A stretch of 64,000 nt of DNA from Incurvaria masculella (GCA_946894095.1 OX335642.1:16937021-17001020); one strand, 5' to 3'. Counted from the first letter of the stretch, positions 54,301 to 56,028 are shown. Numbers and translations are program-made. Notes: a model not told the origin generated them from the letters alone.

Positions 54301-56028
54301 CTCGCTGCAGGCGCAGCTGGAGCGCGCGCACGCCGCCGTCGGCTCGCTCACCACGCTACTCACGGAGCTGCGCGACCAGGTCGGTGCACTGTCTCCGCGC
54401 GTGCGTGTCTCCAGTCGAGAGACCTGGACTGGTTCCCGCGGCTGCGCGCGCTGTCGCGGGTGGGCGGCTGCGAGGGCGAGGCGGGCGAGGTGGAGCTGCG
54501 CTCGCTGCAGGCGCAGCTGGAGCGCGCGCACGCCGCCGTCGGCTCGCTCACCACGCTACTCACGGAGCTGCGCGACCAGGTCGGTGCACTGTCTCCGCGC
54601 GTGCGTGTCTCCAGTCGAGAGACCTGGACTGGTTCCCGCGGCTGCGCGCGCTGTCGCGGGTGGGCGGCGGCGAGGGCGAGGCGGGCGAGGTGGAGCTGCG
54701 CTCGCTGCAGGCGCAGCTGGAGCGCGCGCACGCCGCCGTCGGCTCGCTCACCACGCTACTCACGGAGCTGCGCGACCAGGTCGGTGCACTGTCTCCGCGC
54801 GTGCGTGTCTCCAGTCGAGAGACCTGGACTGGTTCCCGCGGCTGCGCGCGCTGTCGCGGGTGGGCGGCGGCGAGGGCGAGGCGGGCGAGGTGGAGCTGCG
54901 CTCGCTGCAGGCGCAGCTGGAGCGCGCGCACGCCGCCGTCGGCTCGCTCACCACGCTACTCACGGAGCTGCGCGACCAGGTCGGTGCACTGTCTCCGCGC
55001 GTGCGTGTCTCCAGTCGAGAGACCTGGACTGGTTTCCGCGGCTGCGCGCGCTGTCGCTGGTGGGCGGCGGCGAGGGCGAGGCGGGCGAGGTGGAGCTGCG
55101 CTCGCTGCAGGCGCAGCTGGAGCGCGCGCACGCCGCCGTCGGCTCGCTCACCACGCTACTCACGGAGCTGCGCGACCAGGTCGGTGCACTGTCTCCGCGC
55201 GTGCGTGTCTCCAGTCGAGAGACCTGGACTGGTTTCCGCGGCTGCGCGCGCTGTCGCTGGTGGGCGGCGGCGAGGGCGAGGCGGGCGAGGTGGAGCTGCG
55301 CTCGCTGCAGGCGCAGCTGGAGCGCGCGCACGCCGCCGTCGGCTCGCTCACCACGCTACTCACGGAGCTGCGCGACCAGGTCGGTGCACTGTCTCCGCGC
55401 GTGCCTGTCCTGTCGTGTGCACTCACTAGCGGGACACTCCGGGGCGTCCCCACTTCTCGATCTTGCATACTACTGGCCTGGTGGTGAACCACGCAAACTC
55501 CTCGCCCGGGTGCTCCGCGGATCCTGTCGCTGTATTGTTACGCGGGTGGGGTGTAGTTAGAGGTGGAAACGCCAAAAATTTATAATAACTAAACTTACAA
55601 ATCAACAATTTTATTCCAAATCTATACGTCACTGCGAACACAACTCGAAACAATATCACTCGTTGAACTGTTTCACTAAAGGAACTAGTTCACTCGTATC
55701 ACTTCGGAGATTCACTATCGCCTGTTATCGCTTGTTTATCATCTAACATCGTCCTTAGTCAAATGTCAAATACTGCTAATGTCAAACACTGAATTGTTTT
55801 TAGTGGACAGCTGTGTCCGTGTTGACAATTCGGAAACAATCAATAAAATTGTGGCATCGCATGTTGCGAGGAGCAATAAAACTGAACAACTATTCTTATT
55901 AGGTGTTCATCTTAGTAAGCTGTCCTGCTTCACAGATGACGGAGCAACGCAAGCAGAAGCAGCGCATCGGTCTCCTGACCTCCACCAACGCTTACCTCCA
56001 CAACGCTCATCTCAACCTGCCCTCGTGA
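9275..56028 (+). CDS. Itpr: Inositol 1,4,5-trisphosphate receptor, C-terminal half, 30 exons
   Basis: IP3-gated calcium release channel of the ER membrane; it works as a tetramer. Joining 9275-9390, 10110-10245, 11049-11223, 12334-12476, 15667-15787, 16323-16465, 17535-17621, 18346-18452, 19426-19537, 21635-21746, 29388-29528, 30545-30636, 32702-32846, 33477-33590, 34263-34420, 34799-34979, 36437-36666, 38282-38383, 38870-39007, 40767-40959, 41674-41796, 42512-42684, 43701-43865, 45085-45259, 46158-46214, 47803-48026, 48451-48616, 49385-49545, 53615-53779 and 55936-56028 gives 4248 nt in one frame. Recognition rests on strongly conserved blocks: [42 protein letters not shown], the GGGIGD filter, [15 protein letters not shown] and NLDWFPR. 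The N-terminal suppressor and IP3-binding domains lie upstream of the window. The exons are GC-rich at third positions, unlike the introns. Residue numbers in the exon entries count from the first visible codon. Confidence 0.96.
9630..9889 (+). mobile_element. SINE copy (tRNA-headed family), + orientation
   Basis: About 260 bp matching in reverse complement the copies at 53262 and 60246; shared landmarks are TATCCATGCCAGACACC near one end and GGTATTAGCCATCCATGA at the other. It lies in the intron between exons w1 and w2. Confidence 0.7.
10110..10245 (+). CDS. Itpr: Itpr exon w2, residues 39-84
   Basis: Contains [19 protein letters not shown], one of the best conserved stretches of the receptor's central solenoid. 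Acceptor CCCTTGTAG, donor GAG|GTGAGT. The two bases carried over from exon w1 join its first base, giving the continuous reading EALRYHIQLV across the junction. Confidence 0.95.
10246..11048 (+). other. Itpr intron, no gene seen
   Basis: AT-rich, with a short local duplication at 10248-10370 (GAGTCGAAAACACAGTTGAC and GAGTCGAGAACACAGTTGAC about 75 bp apart). Nothing else was recognised. Confidence 0.5.
11049..11223 (+). CDS. Itpr: Itpr exon w3, residues 85-143
   Basis: Encodes [17 protein letters not shown] and [17 protein letters not shown], solenoid helices. Acceptor AATTGCAG. The donor ACAG|GTAGCG is weaker than most and is set by the phase needed for exon w4. The last third (after PDMTRIVQL) is less conserved than the rest. 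Confidence 0.9.
11224..12333 (+). other. Itpr intron, no gene seen
   Basis: Moderate GC around 11280-11640, with overlapping short ORFs on both strands but no domain. AT-rich afterwards. Confidence 0.45.
12334..12476 (+). CDS. Itpr: Itpr exon w4, residues 143-190
   Basis: Encodes solenoid sequence ending [15 protein letters not shown], a hallmark of the family. Acceptor TGGTTCCAG, donor CAG|GTCACT. The exon ends in phase 0 and leads directly into [10 protein letters not shown] of the next exon. Confidence 0.93.
12477..14340 (+). other. Itpr intron, repeat-like GC-rich block at 13260-13970
   Basis: 12990-13230 resembles 48920-49080 (TGCATGGAAAGAAATG, AACCCACACAGCA), a diverged dispersed repeat. 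13500-13970 is unusually GC-rich, with recurring TACTAGC motifs at about 13590-13620; no TIR or LTR could be established. Confidence 0.45.
14341..14850 (-). mobile_element. LINE fragment: RNase H end and C-terminus
   Basis: The minus strand resembles the region after RNase H in the LINE at 1-5250 (compare 14570-14730 with 30-210). It then reads [18 protein letters not shown] and ends near SEEFQ. The frame is broken near 14535. It is a degraded 3' piece of an I-like LINE inside the intron before exon w5. Confidence 0.7.
15667..15787 (+). CDS. Itpr: Itpr exon w5, residues 191-231
   Basis: Encodes [19 protein letters not shown] and [12 protein letters not shown] in phase 0. Acceptor GTTGTAG, donor G|GTATGG. 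Other open frames over this stretch are shadows; only this frame matches the receptor and joins both neighbours. Confidence 0.93.
15907..16232 (-). mobile_element. SINE copy, diverged
   Basis: Shares TTTTCATCCAATGCGA, ATGGATTCTGAACCATGGA and CAGACCTCTGGGATGGAAGG with the copies at 53262 and 60246. It is inserted in the intron between exons w5 and w6. Confidence 0.65.
16323..16465 (+). CDS. Itpr: Itpr exon w6, residues 231-278
   Basis: Begins [16 protein letters not shown], matching the conserved KSRAIAIP block of vertebrate receptors, and ends in a basic, helix-prone linker ([11 protein letters not shown]). Acceptor TTCCCGCAG, donor CAG|GTGGGT. Confidence 0.93.
16655..16780. repeat. Dispersed repeat, partner at 31755-31880
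   Basis: Both copies share CCTAACCTACT, AAGACGCC and ACTCTCGGC in the same order and spacing. The family is not identified. Confidence 0.55.
17535..17621 (+). CDS. Itpr: Itpr exon w7, residues 279-307
   Basis: Small 29-codon exon, phase 0 at both ends, encoding [19 protein letters not shown]; it matches the EDRLRPLV region of the family. Acceptor after a TG repeat (GTGTGCAG), donor CAG|GTGTGT. Symmetric phase would let it be skipped without a frameshift. Confidence 0.92.
17622..18345 (+). other. Itpr intron; A-box-like motif only
   Basis: At 17789 TGGCGGAATTGGTAGACGC resembles the 5' part of a leucine tRNA and fits the pol III A box, but no matching acceptor stem or B box follows. The rest is AT-rich with nothing recognised. 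Confidence 0.4.
18346..18452 (+). CDS. Itpr: Itpr exon w8, residues 308-343
   Basis: Encodes [17 protein letters not shown] followed by a variable Gly/Asn patch and GKFISR. Acceptor GTCTGCAG, donor AG|GTCAGT. The split Arg codon is completed by exon w9. Confidence 0.95.
18453..19425 (+). other. Itpr intron, AT-rich, LINE-tail-like sequence
   Basis: Around 18835-18862 the sequence GAATAAAGAATTGAATTGAA looks like the 3' tail of a non-LTR element. The remaining 550 bp is very AT-rich with short repeats (ATATCATATCATG at 19127-19139). Confidence 0.4.
19426..19537 (+). CDS. Itpr: Itpr exon w9, residues 343-380
   Basis: Encodes [20 protein letters not shown] and [13 protein letters not shown], conserved solenoid helices. 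Acceptor GTTTCCAG, donor AAG|GTAACC. Confidence 0.95.
19640..19830 (+). mobile_element. CR1-like LINE 3' end with terminal hairpin
   Basis: Begins with a trace of the ORF2 end (reading TNQFKNRLD) and ends with a hairpin at 19763-19796 (TTTAGACA ... TGTCTAAA) followed by a TAAATAAA-rich tail. A second copy with the same hairpin lies at 32390-32640. Confidence 0.65.
20149..21400 (-). mobile_element. 5'-truncated LINE with RNase H and (CAA)n tail
   Basis: The minus-strand ORF 21378-20248 encodes RT-thumb-like sequence ([18 protein letters not shown]), RNase H ([43 protein letters not shown]) and a C-terminal zinc knuckle ([18 protein letters not shown]). The element ends in a (GTT)n tract on the + strand at about 20152-20176, i.e. 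(CAA)n on its own strand. The 5' part is missing, typical of aborted reverse transcription. Confidence 0.88.
20248..21378 (-). CDS. LINE ORF2 C-terminal remnant (376 aa): RNase H and zinc knuckle
   Basis: Intact over 376 codons but lacks endonuclease and most of RT, so it cannot mobilise the element. The RNase H has the expected D-E-D-D series (TDGS, AECV, LTDS, NDAADD). The Met start is an accident of truncation. It lies antisense in the intron before exon w10. Confidence 0.85.
   Translation of the reverse strand: MFCKNGCMRTTPSTALEVLLGLPPLDLIIQREAAAAAFRLRTTGFWSGETRAQHTTILSLALEENPLLGVRCDRIPKTYNFDRLYTIELYEGPKDYSGLREVRVYTDGSKTEYGTGAGCFSADLNIKRTVMLGAGNSIFQAECVGLIEAAAAIKQREMVDYTIRILTDSASVLKALANQTFTSGLIKQCHEALQDISIDNRITLQWIKGHSGSHGNDAADDLAKAGSSLKPVGPEPFMPTPFSEVKTWLRKRMTRAHTARWSSTADCRQSREAVPAPDPHLTRKLLQLHRPQLRTVVSLLTGHCQLNKHLHTIGVTDSPLCRACLEAEETPAHIVMECRQLQTFWTGVFSFERSDPQVWKDPKGLLRFVEELGWLK
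21635..21746 (+). CDS. Itpr: Itpr exon w10, residues 381-418
   Basis: Encodes [13 protein letters not shown], equivalent to the RQVLVNRYYG segment of vertebrates, and then a proline/alanine-rich disordered linker ([14 protein letters not shown]). Acceptor GTCCGCAG, donor GGCG|GTCAGT. A 7.6-kb repeat-filled intron follows; further small phase-1 exons in it cannot be excluded. Confidence 0.9.
21747..23463 (+). other. Itpr intron; possible Harbinger-related MITE at about 21935-22060
   Basis: 21935-22060 has CCTTAGCATGC and CATGCTAATTCGAT with TATCGAAAAATTCGATATCG between them, wording shared with 28160-28260 next to the Harbinger fragment. At 22311-22691 overlapping ORFs on both strands have no recognised domain. 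The rest is AT-rich. Confidence 0.4.
23464..24022. mobile_element. hAT-like MITE with another repeat nested inside
   Basis: Terminal inverted repeats CAGGGTTTCTTAACC (23464) and GGTTAAGAAACCCTG (ends 24022). They are flanked by ATATAAAG and ATACAAAG, an 8-bp target duplication with one mismatch, as hAT elements make. The right part (about 23712-24005) is a separate lepidopteran-type repeat ending GGTACGGAACCCT. Confidence 0.8.
23712..24005 (-). repeat. GGTTCCGTAC-type dispersed repeat, reverse copy
   Basis: Reverse complement of the copies at 29594-29867 and 35053-35333: a GGTTCCGTACCCAAAGGGT head, a run of CCGTCCGTCCG, and an end with CGCACTTGGCCGG. It is nested inside the hAT-like MITE. 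Confidence 0.8.
24599..24654. repeat. Near-perfect palindrome, 25-bp arms
   Basis: GGCTTACCGTACGTGTGAGG-type left arm and its complement on the right, with one mismatch and a 6-nt loop (CACGTC). Half of the same sequence recurs at 63187-63223. Confidence 0.85.
24744..24990 (-). mobile_element. SINE copy with a clear B-box-like motif
   Basis: Contains GCTAATACCAATCCAACCG at one end and GGGGTTCGAACCACGGCC further in. Its reverse complement carries GGTTCGAACCCC, close to the RNA polymerase III B box, as expected of a tRNA-derived SINE read on the minus strand. Confidence 0.7.
25258..25525. repeat. Dispersed repeat, partner at 45338-45530
   Basis: Both copies contain CCAATGAATATCA or CCATGAATATCACTGATAT and end with TAATGACGGTGTAACTA. 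The family is unknown. Confidence 0.6.
25526..27690 (+). other. Itpr intron, mostly unrecognised
   Basis: Apart from the SINE at 26548-26900 nothing is identified. GGAATTTGTAGGTTATG occurs at about 26493 and again at about 27470, and CCTGTAAAGAT at 26057 and 27199, suggesting a diverged duplicated unit of about 1 kb. Confidence 0.35.
26548..26900 (-). mobile_element. SINE copy with tRNA-like head
   Basis: The reverse complement begins GGCCCAGTGGTGCGATGC (A-box-like) and runs through GGCTGTGGTGCGGATTCC to the AT-rich tail region. It is related to the copies at 24744 and 46547. Confidence 0.7.
27732..27983 (-). pseudogene. PIF/Harbinger nuclease fragment
   Basis: The minus-strand frame encodes an Arg-rich region and then [20 protein letters not shown], the N-terminal signature of Harbinger (HARBI1-like) transposases. 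The DDE catalytic part is absent to the left. The stretch 27985-28260 upstream may hold the element's terminal sequence (AATTAGCATGCTCGCCC at its outer end). Confidence 0.6.
28261..29387 (+). other. Itpr intron, no gene recognised
   Basis: AT-rich. A minus-strand ORF at 28457-28792 (111 aa, Cys-containing tail) has no recognisable domain and is not supported as a gene. Confidence 0.4.
29388..29528 (+). CDS. Itpr: Itpr exon w11, residues 418-465
   Basis: Encodes [20 protein letters not shown], nearly identical to the AEVQCHLDKEGASNLV block. Acceptor GTGTGCAG, donor CTAG|GTCCGT. Phase 1 at both ends. Confidence 0.95.
29594..29867 (+). repeat. GGTTCCGTAC-type dispersed repeat
   Basis: Head GGGGTTCCGTACACAAAGGG, then GTCCGTCCGTC, and an end reading CGCGAACTTGGCCGGTTTTT. 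The internal near-end GGTGCGGAACC is an imperfect inverted version of the head. It lies just after exon w11. Confidence 0.8.
29868..30544 (+). other. Itpr intron, nothing recognised
   Basis: Ordinary AT-rich intron sequence up to the acceptor of exon w12. Confidence 0.5.
30545..30636 (+). CDS. Itpr: Itpr exon w12, residues 465-495
   Basis: Encodes [20 protein letters not shown] and ends AFFK, matching the conserved IALLEGGN block. Acceptor TGGCACAG, donor AAG|GTAAAC. Confidence 0.95.
30780..30866 (+). mobile_element. SINE fragment next to the miniature LTR element
   Basis: Its reverse complement contains CGAACCACGAGCAGGCTCAA and GGTCACCCATCTAAAACCCA, matching the head-proximal part of the copies at 24744 and 26548. 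Confidence 0.5.
30868..31421 (+). mobile_element. Miniature LTR (TRIM-like) element with two 165-bp LTR-like repeats
   Basis: Two direct repeats, 30868-31032 and 31257-31421, begin TGTTGGTTACCAC and end TTTGTGACA, so they have TG...CA ends, and each contains CAATAAACC. I count three differences between them. The 224-bp internal part is GC-rich and has no gag-pol. No convincing target duplication was found, so a tandem LTR-like duplication is the alternative. Confidence 0.65.
31422..31722. repeat. AT-rich insert between repeat segments, starts with (TTTCA)n
   Basis: Separates the second LTR-like repeat from AATACCAACATCACCCA at about 31724. The same 17-mer follows the first LTR-like repeat directly at 31032, so this stretch looks like a later insertion. 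Confidence 0.5.
31755..31880. repeat. Dispersed repeat, partner at 16655-16780
   Basis: Shares CCTAAGACGCC, CCCTAACCTACTCAAT and ATACTCTCGGCGCT with the first copy. Confidence 0.55.
32203..32336. mobile_element. Short MITE-like inverted repeat element
   Basis: About 134 bp bounded by TATTCAAGGAATGTGATATG and its inverse complement at 32313-32336. No coding capacity. The target duplication is unclear. Confidence 0.5.
32390..32640 (+). mobile_element. CR1-like LINE 3' end with terminal hairpin
   Basis: Same family as 19640-19830: an ORF2-end trace (CAACCAATCAATTCAAAAAT), a hairpin at 32588-32619 (TTAGACA ... TGTCTAA) and an AAATAAATAAATAA tail. It lies just before exon w13. Confidence 0.65.
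32702..32846 (+). CDS. Itpr: Itpr exon w13, residues 496-544
   Basis: Encodes [17 protein letters not shown], conserved, followed by a very GC-rich, Ala/Pro/Ser-rich linker that replaces the variable linker of vertebrates. Acceptor GTGCTGCAG, donor GACG|GTACCG. Confidence 0.93.
32847..33476 (+). other. Itpr intron; B-box-like motif at about 33337
   Basis: GGTCATGGGTTCAATGCCCG preceded by ATTAGTTGATTGGTTTC may be the head of another tRNA-derived SINE. Body and tail could not be delimited. Confidence 0.35.
33477..33590 (+). CDS. Itpr: Itpr exon w14, residues 544-582
   Basis: A poorly conserved linker exon ([19 protein letters not shown]). It is assigned by its position, the acceptor CACTCCTAG, the donor CACG|GTGAGT and exact phase fit (1 to 1). 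It is the least certain of the solenoid exons on sequence alone. Confidence 0.8.
33591..34262 (+). other. Itpr intron, nothing recognised
   Basis: AT-rich except 34080-34240. A local inverted motif TATTCTTCAAG/CTTGAAGAATA occurs at 33686-33716. Confidence 0.4.
34263..34420 (+). CDS. Itpr: Itpr exon w15, start of RIH-associated domain, residues 582-634
   Basis: A Gly-rich linker leads into [20 protein letters not shown], the start of the RIH-associated domain shared by IP3 and ryanodine receptors. Acceptor CATGCGCAG. The donor is non-canonical, CAG|GCAAGC. The next exon must begin AAC CTG in phase 0, and the nearby GT at 34427 would break the frame. Confidence 0.93.
34452..34755 (+). repeat. 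Dispersed insect repeat with RTE/SINE-like wording
   Basis: Starts GACTAGCTACCCACCCTCC, contains ACCAAAATCGGTCCAGCTGT and ends with ATACAGACATACATAAATTT. This layout is typical of repeats derived from RTE-like elements in insects. Related wording occurs at 42759-42910 (CAAAATCGTTTGAACCG). Confidence 0.6.
34799..34979 (+). CDS. Itpr: Itpr exon w16, RIH-associated domain, residues 635-695
   Basis: Encodes [34 protein letters not shown] and [14 protein letters not shown], almost invariant across animals. Acceptor TTTGTGACAG, donor CAGG|GTCTGT. Confidence 0.97.
35053..35333 (+). repeat. GGTTCCGTAC-type dispersed repeat
   Basis: Head AGGGTTCCGTACCCAAAGGG, then CTGTCCGTCCGTCCGTC, and an end GGTACGGAACCCTTCG followed by CCTTGGCCAGTTTTT. 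It lies in the intron after exon w16. Confidence 0.82.
35334..36436 (+). other. Itpr intron, no gene seen
   Basis: About 1.1 kb of AT-rich sequence before exon w17 with no recognisable element. Confidence 0.45.
36437..36666 (+). CDS. Itpr: Itpr exon w17, RIH-associated domain, residues 695-771
   Basis: Encodes [46 protein letters not shown] and AERILYNM. Compared with the vertebrate SENAERI block there is one extra Asn (SENNAERI). Acceptor ACGGCAG, donor CTG|GTGAGT. Confidence 0.97.
36995..38060 (+). repeat. Imperfect short tandem repeats around the TTAA MITE
   Basis: Repeats of roughly 70-110 bp with CATGACATAGACT, a CCAAATTGGTTC-like word and GTTAAGACATGAT occur before (37017-37155) and after (37650-37680, 37850-38040) the MITE. 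They provide the uninterrupted version of its insertion site. Confidence 0.6.
37156..37649 (+). mobile_element. TTAA-flanked MITE, copy 1
   Basis: 494 bp between two TTAA tetramers (37152-37155 and 37650-37653), with inverted ends GGTGGCCCAACCCG and CGGGTTGGGCCACC. It splits a local repeat: GTTAAGACATGATGG occurs uninterrupted nearby at 37964. TTAA duplication suggests mobilisation by a piggyBac-like transposase. Confidence 0.88.
38282..38383 (+). CDS. Itpr: Itpr exon w18, acidic linker, residues 772-805
   Basis: Encodes [12 protein letters not shown] followed by an acidic serine-rich run ([12 protein letters not shown]) in the place of the acidic linker of vertebrate receptors, between the regulatory solenoid and the channel. 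Such runs often attract CK2-type phosphorylation; that is an inference. Acceptor TATGTGCAG, donor GAG|GTAAGT; phase 0 at both ends. Confidence 0.9.
38384..38869 (+). other. Itpr intron, nothing recognised beyond short repeats
   Basis: Contains TTAGGTCAGTT and related words several times (38577, 38793, 38799), perhaps a diverged short repeat. Confidence 0.4.
38870..39007 (+). CDS. Itpr: Itpr exon w19, residues 806-851
   Basis: Encodes [19 protein letters not shown] and [13 protein letters not shown], conserved sequence of the cytosolic juxtamembrane region. Acceptor TATGTGCAG, donor GAG|GTGAGT; phase 0 at both ends. Confidence 0.96.
39284..39604 (+). mobile_element. TTAA MITE family, diverged copy
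   Basis: Shares GATGACCATTGGCA, TTAGCTGTAAGTCGTTTTGT and GTGCCCGCGAATGAGTTAGT with copy 1; the ends are degraded. Confidence 0.7.
39799..39969. repeat. 55-bp inverted arms around a (CCTAA)6 tract
   Basis: Arms 39799-39853 and 39915-39969 are complementary with one mismatch. The 61-nt spacer holds six CCTAA units (39881-39910), the insect telomeric motif TTAGG on the other strand. Confidence 0.88.
39970..40370. repeat. Lepidopteran-type repeat with GAAGTCGGTTA at both ends
   Basis: TTGAAGTCGGTTA occurs at about 39983 and 40352. Between them lie AATCACCGAAATCGGTTGGC and CATCAAAATCGGTTCACCCA. The family is not named. Confidence 0.5.
40767..40959 (+). CDS. Itpr: Itpr exon w20, residues 852-916
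   Basis: Encodes [30 protein letters not shown] and MKWQKKLR, the cytosolic segment that leads into the first membrane helix. Acceptor CTCCCCCCAG, donor AGAG|GTGAGG. Confidence 0.96.
40960..41673 (+). other. Itpr intron, no element recognised
   Basis: AT-rich; short ORFs here have no coding signature. Confidence 0.45.
41674..41796 (+). CDS. Itpr: Itpr exon w21, TM1, residues 916-957
   Basis: Encodes [20 protein letters not shown] and FFYPF, membrane segment 1, matching the family block SFWSSISFNLAVL. Acceptor GTCATCCAG, donor CCCA|GTAAGT. Confidence 0.95.
41866..42003 (-). mobile_element. SINE fragment
   Basis: Matches the tail half of the family (CACTGCATTCCTGAAGGG, TTAGGTGCCATGCGAGGACC). 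It lacks the tRNA-like head and lies in the intron after the TM1 exon. Confidence 0.6.
42512..42684 (+). CDS. Itpr: Itpr exon w22, TM2 and start of TM3, residues 957-1014
   Basis: Two hydrophobic stretches: [20 protein letters not shown] (TM2) and the conserved [18 protein letters not shown] leading into TM3. Acceptor GCGGTTGCAG, donor ACG|GTCGGT. Confidence 0.95.
43438..43662 (+). mobile_element. TTAA MITE family, 5'-deleted copy
   Basis: The right 225 bp of the family: ACACTATGCACATTGTC, GAAGGTCCCAGAGCGCAACA and CGGGTTGGGCCACC followed by TTAA. It sits 38 bp upstream of exon w23. Confidence 0.8.
43701..43865 (+). CDS. Itpr: Itpr exon w23, TM3 end and TM4, residues 1015-1069
   Basis: Encodes [19 protein letters not shown] and then TM4 with [20 protein letters not shown]. 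The loop matches the FVGNCGTFT region of vertebrates. Acceptor TACCCCGCAG, donor CTC|GTGAGT. Confidence 0.95.
43866..45084 (+). other. Itpr intron, no gene seen
   Basis: About 1.2 kb, AT-rich. The 64-codon ORF at 44057-44251 has no recognisable features. Confidence 0.45.
45085..45259 (+). CDS. Itpr: Itpr exon w24, S4-S5 linker and TM5, residues 1070-1128
   Basis: Encodes [20 protein letters not shown], the nearly invariant linker before the pore, then TM5 ([20 protein letters not shown]) and FFRDDFL facing the ER lumen. Acceptor GATTTCAG, donor CTCG|GTGAGT. Confidence 0.97.
45338..45530. repeat. Dispersed repeat, partner at 25258-25525
   Basis: Shares AATGAATATCAGTGATATT and TTTAATGACGGTGTAACTA with the first copy. 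It lies after exon w24. Confidence 0.6.
45725..46045 (+). mobile_element. LINE reverse transcriptase fragment
   Basis: The + strand reads [15 protein letters not shown], then after a frameshift near 45780 [15 protein letters not shown] and [20 protein letters not shown], then [12 protein letters not shown]. This is the C-terminal RT/thumb region of a LINE ORF2. It ends about 110 bp before micro-exon w25. Confidence 0.75.
46158..46214 (+). CDS. Itpr: Itpr exon w25, luminal-loop micro-exon, residues 1128-1147
   Basis: A 57-nt phase-1-to-phase-1 exon, too short for an ORF scan. It reads [19 protein letters not shown] after completion by the G from exon w24. The acceptor is GAATCGTTACAG and the donor CATG|GTGAGT. 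It lies in the TM5-pore luminal loop, which varies widely between species. Skipping it would keep the frame, so it may be optional. Confidence 0.75.
46547..46860 (-). mobile_element. SINE copy with tRNA-like head
   Basis: Contains ATGGATAGCTAATACCAAAC at the tail end. The reverse complement begins GGTAGCCCAGTGGCGCGACC, a good A-box context. It lies in the intron between exons w25 and w26. Confidence 0.75.
47030..47500 (-). mobile_element. I-like LINE RNase H remnant, interrupted
   Basis: The minus strand reads [18 protein letters not shown] at about 47400-47475 and [13 protein letters not shown] at about 47045-47100, matching the LINE at 1-5250. The stretch 47142-47340 interrupts it and begins with palindromic TGTAGCGTAAGCTACA; it may be an LTR fragment. 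Confidence 0.65.
47555..47779 (+). mobile_element. LINE C-terminal remnant, + orientation
   Basis: Reads [20 protein letters not shown] and GEFQSL, homologous to the minus-strand remnant at 14341-14535 ([18 protein letters not shown]). It lies in inverted orientation next to the 47030-47500 remnant and ends 24 bp before exon w26. Confidence 0.6.
47803..48026 (+). CDS. Itpr: Itpr exon w26, Gly-rich luminal loop and pore, residues 1147-1221
   Basis: The first part is an unusual Gly/Ala-rich luminal segment with a single Cys. The second part is the pore: [18 protein letters not shown] followed by the selectivity filter GGGIGD (GGGVGD in vertebrates). Acceptor TTCGCATTTAG, donor CACT|GTGAGT. The phase requires the first AG of the acceptor's AGAG. 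Confidence 0.93.
48451..48616 (+). CDS. Itpr: Itpr exon w27, TM6 gate, residues 1222-1277
   Basis: Encodes TM6 and its cytosolic extension: [20 protein letters not shown] and [17 protein letters not shown], the gate helix of the channel. It ends with CFVC, the cysteine pair of the C2H2 zinc finger. Acceptor TCTGACAG, donor TGCG|GTACGT. Confidence 0.97.
48655..48880 (-). mobile_element. SINE fragment, diverged
   Basis: Shares the tail-half landmarks (CCACCGCATTTCCGAAAGAA, GGGTGCCGAACCAAGAACTT) with other copies. It lies between exons w27 and w28. Confidence 0.5.
49385..49545 (+). CDS. Itpr: Itpr exon w28, zinc finger and linker, residues 1277-1330
   Basis: Encodes [17 protein letters not shown], whose two histidines complete the C2H2 finger begun by CFVC in exon w27, and then [17 protein letters not shown]. 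This linker domain couples cytosolic and membrane parts. Acceptor GATGCAG, donor AAG|GTACGT. It ends in phase 0 ahead of the tandem exon array. Confidence 0.97.
49737..49880 (-). mobile_element. SINE fragment
   Basis: Contains CATGGATGGCTAATACC and CCGTATTCCTGAAGGAATAA, the tail half of the family, just downstream of exon w28. Confidence 0.6.
50876..50959 (+). repeat. 42-bp tandem duplication inside the mariner-type element
   Basis: Two units containing CAGTCTTGTGCTGATC and ATCACCATCACCACCA, just inside the left inverted repeat and absent from the right side. Confidence 0.9.
51027..52107 (-). pseudogene. Tc1/mariner-superfamily transposase with C-terminal frameshift
   Basis: Cut-and-paste DDE transposase. 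The first 307 codons are open: an N-terminal helix-turn-helix region, then [19 protein letters not shown], catalytic [19 protein letters not shown] and [14 protein letters not shown]. Counting from the Asp of QND to the Asp of PMD gives 41 residues between, i.e. a DD41D-type triad. A frameshift near 51205-51215 replaces the end; the other frame continues [20 protein letters not shown] to a stop at 51027-51029. Confidence 0.88.
53262..53503 (-). mobile_element. SINE copy just upstream of the tandem exon array
   Basis: The reverse complement starts with a tRNA-like head: A-box-like GGTAGCGCAGTGACGCAGG, then B-box-like GGGTTCAAAAGG. The body shares ACTTATCCAACTCAGAAAG and GGAAGGGACCTACAG with the copy at 60246. 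Confidence 0.75.
53615..53779 (+). CDS. Itpr: Itpr exon w29 (copy 1 of the tandem coiled-coil exon), residues 1331-1385
   Basis: 55 codons, phase 0 at both ends: [19 protein letters not shown], then an acidic hinge and a heptad-patterned helix ([20 protein letters not shown]) ending ELRDQ. This is the C-terminal coiled coil that bundles the four subunits. Acceptor GTGTCTCCAG, donor CAG|GTCGGT. Copy 1 reads SSNLDW and all later copies SRDLDW; the vertebrate form is RNLDW, so copy 1 keeps the ancestral Asn. Confidence 0.93.
53815..55379 (+). CDS. Itpr: Eight further tandem copies of Itpr coiled-coil exon w29
   Basis: 165-nt exon copies start at 53815, 54015, 54215, 54415, 54615, 54815, 55015 and 55215, each with the same CCAG acceptor and CAG|GTCGGT donor as copy 1 and each open in phase 0. 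Differences are few: copies 3-7 read LSRVGG instead of LSLVGG, copies 4 and 5 have GGCEGE, and copies 8 and 9 carry a silent TTC to TTT. All could encode a coiled coil. Whether any is spliced into mRNA cannot be told from DNA. Confidence 0.85.
55405..55935 (+). other. Last Itpr intron, downstream of the exon array
   Basis: AT-rich after 55560. No extra exon copy is seen beyond the ninth. The acceptor of exon w30 is at 55934-55935. Confidence 0.7.
55936..56028 (+). CDS. Itpr: Itpr exon w30, C-terminus and stop, residues 1386-1415
   Basis: Encodes [20 protein letters not shown] and a short tail ending NLPS, with stop TGA at 56026-56028. [14 protein letters not shown] is the invariant C-terminus of the family. 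Acceptor TGCTTCACAG. The initial Met is internal to the protein. Confidence 0.96.
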   Translation: MTEQRKQKQRIGLLTSTNAYLHNAHLNLPS

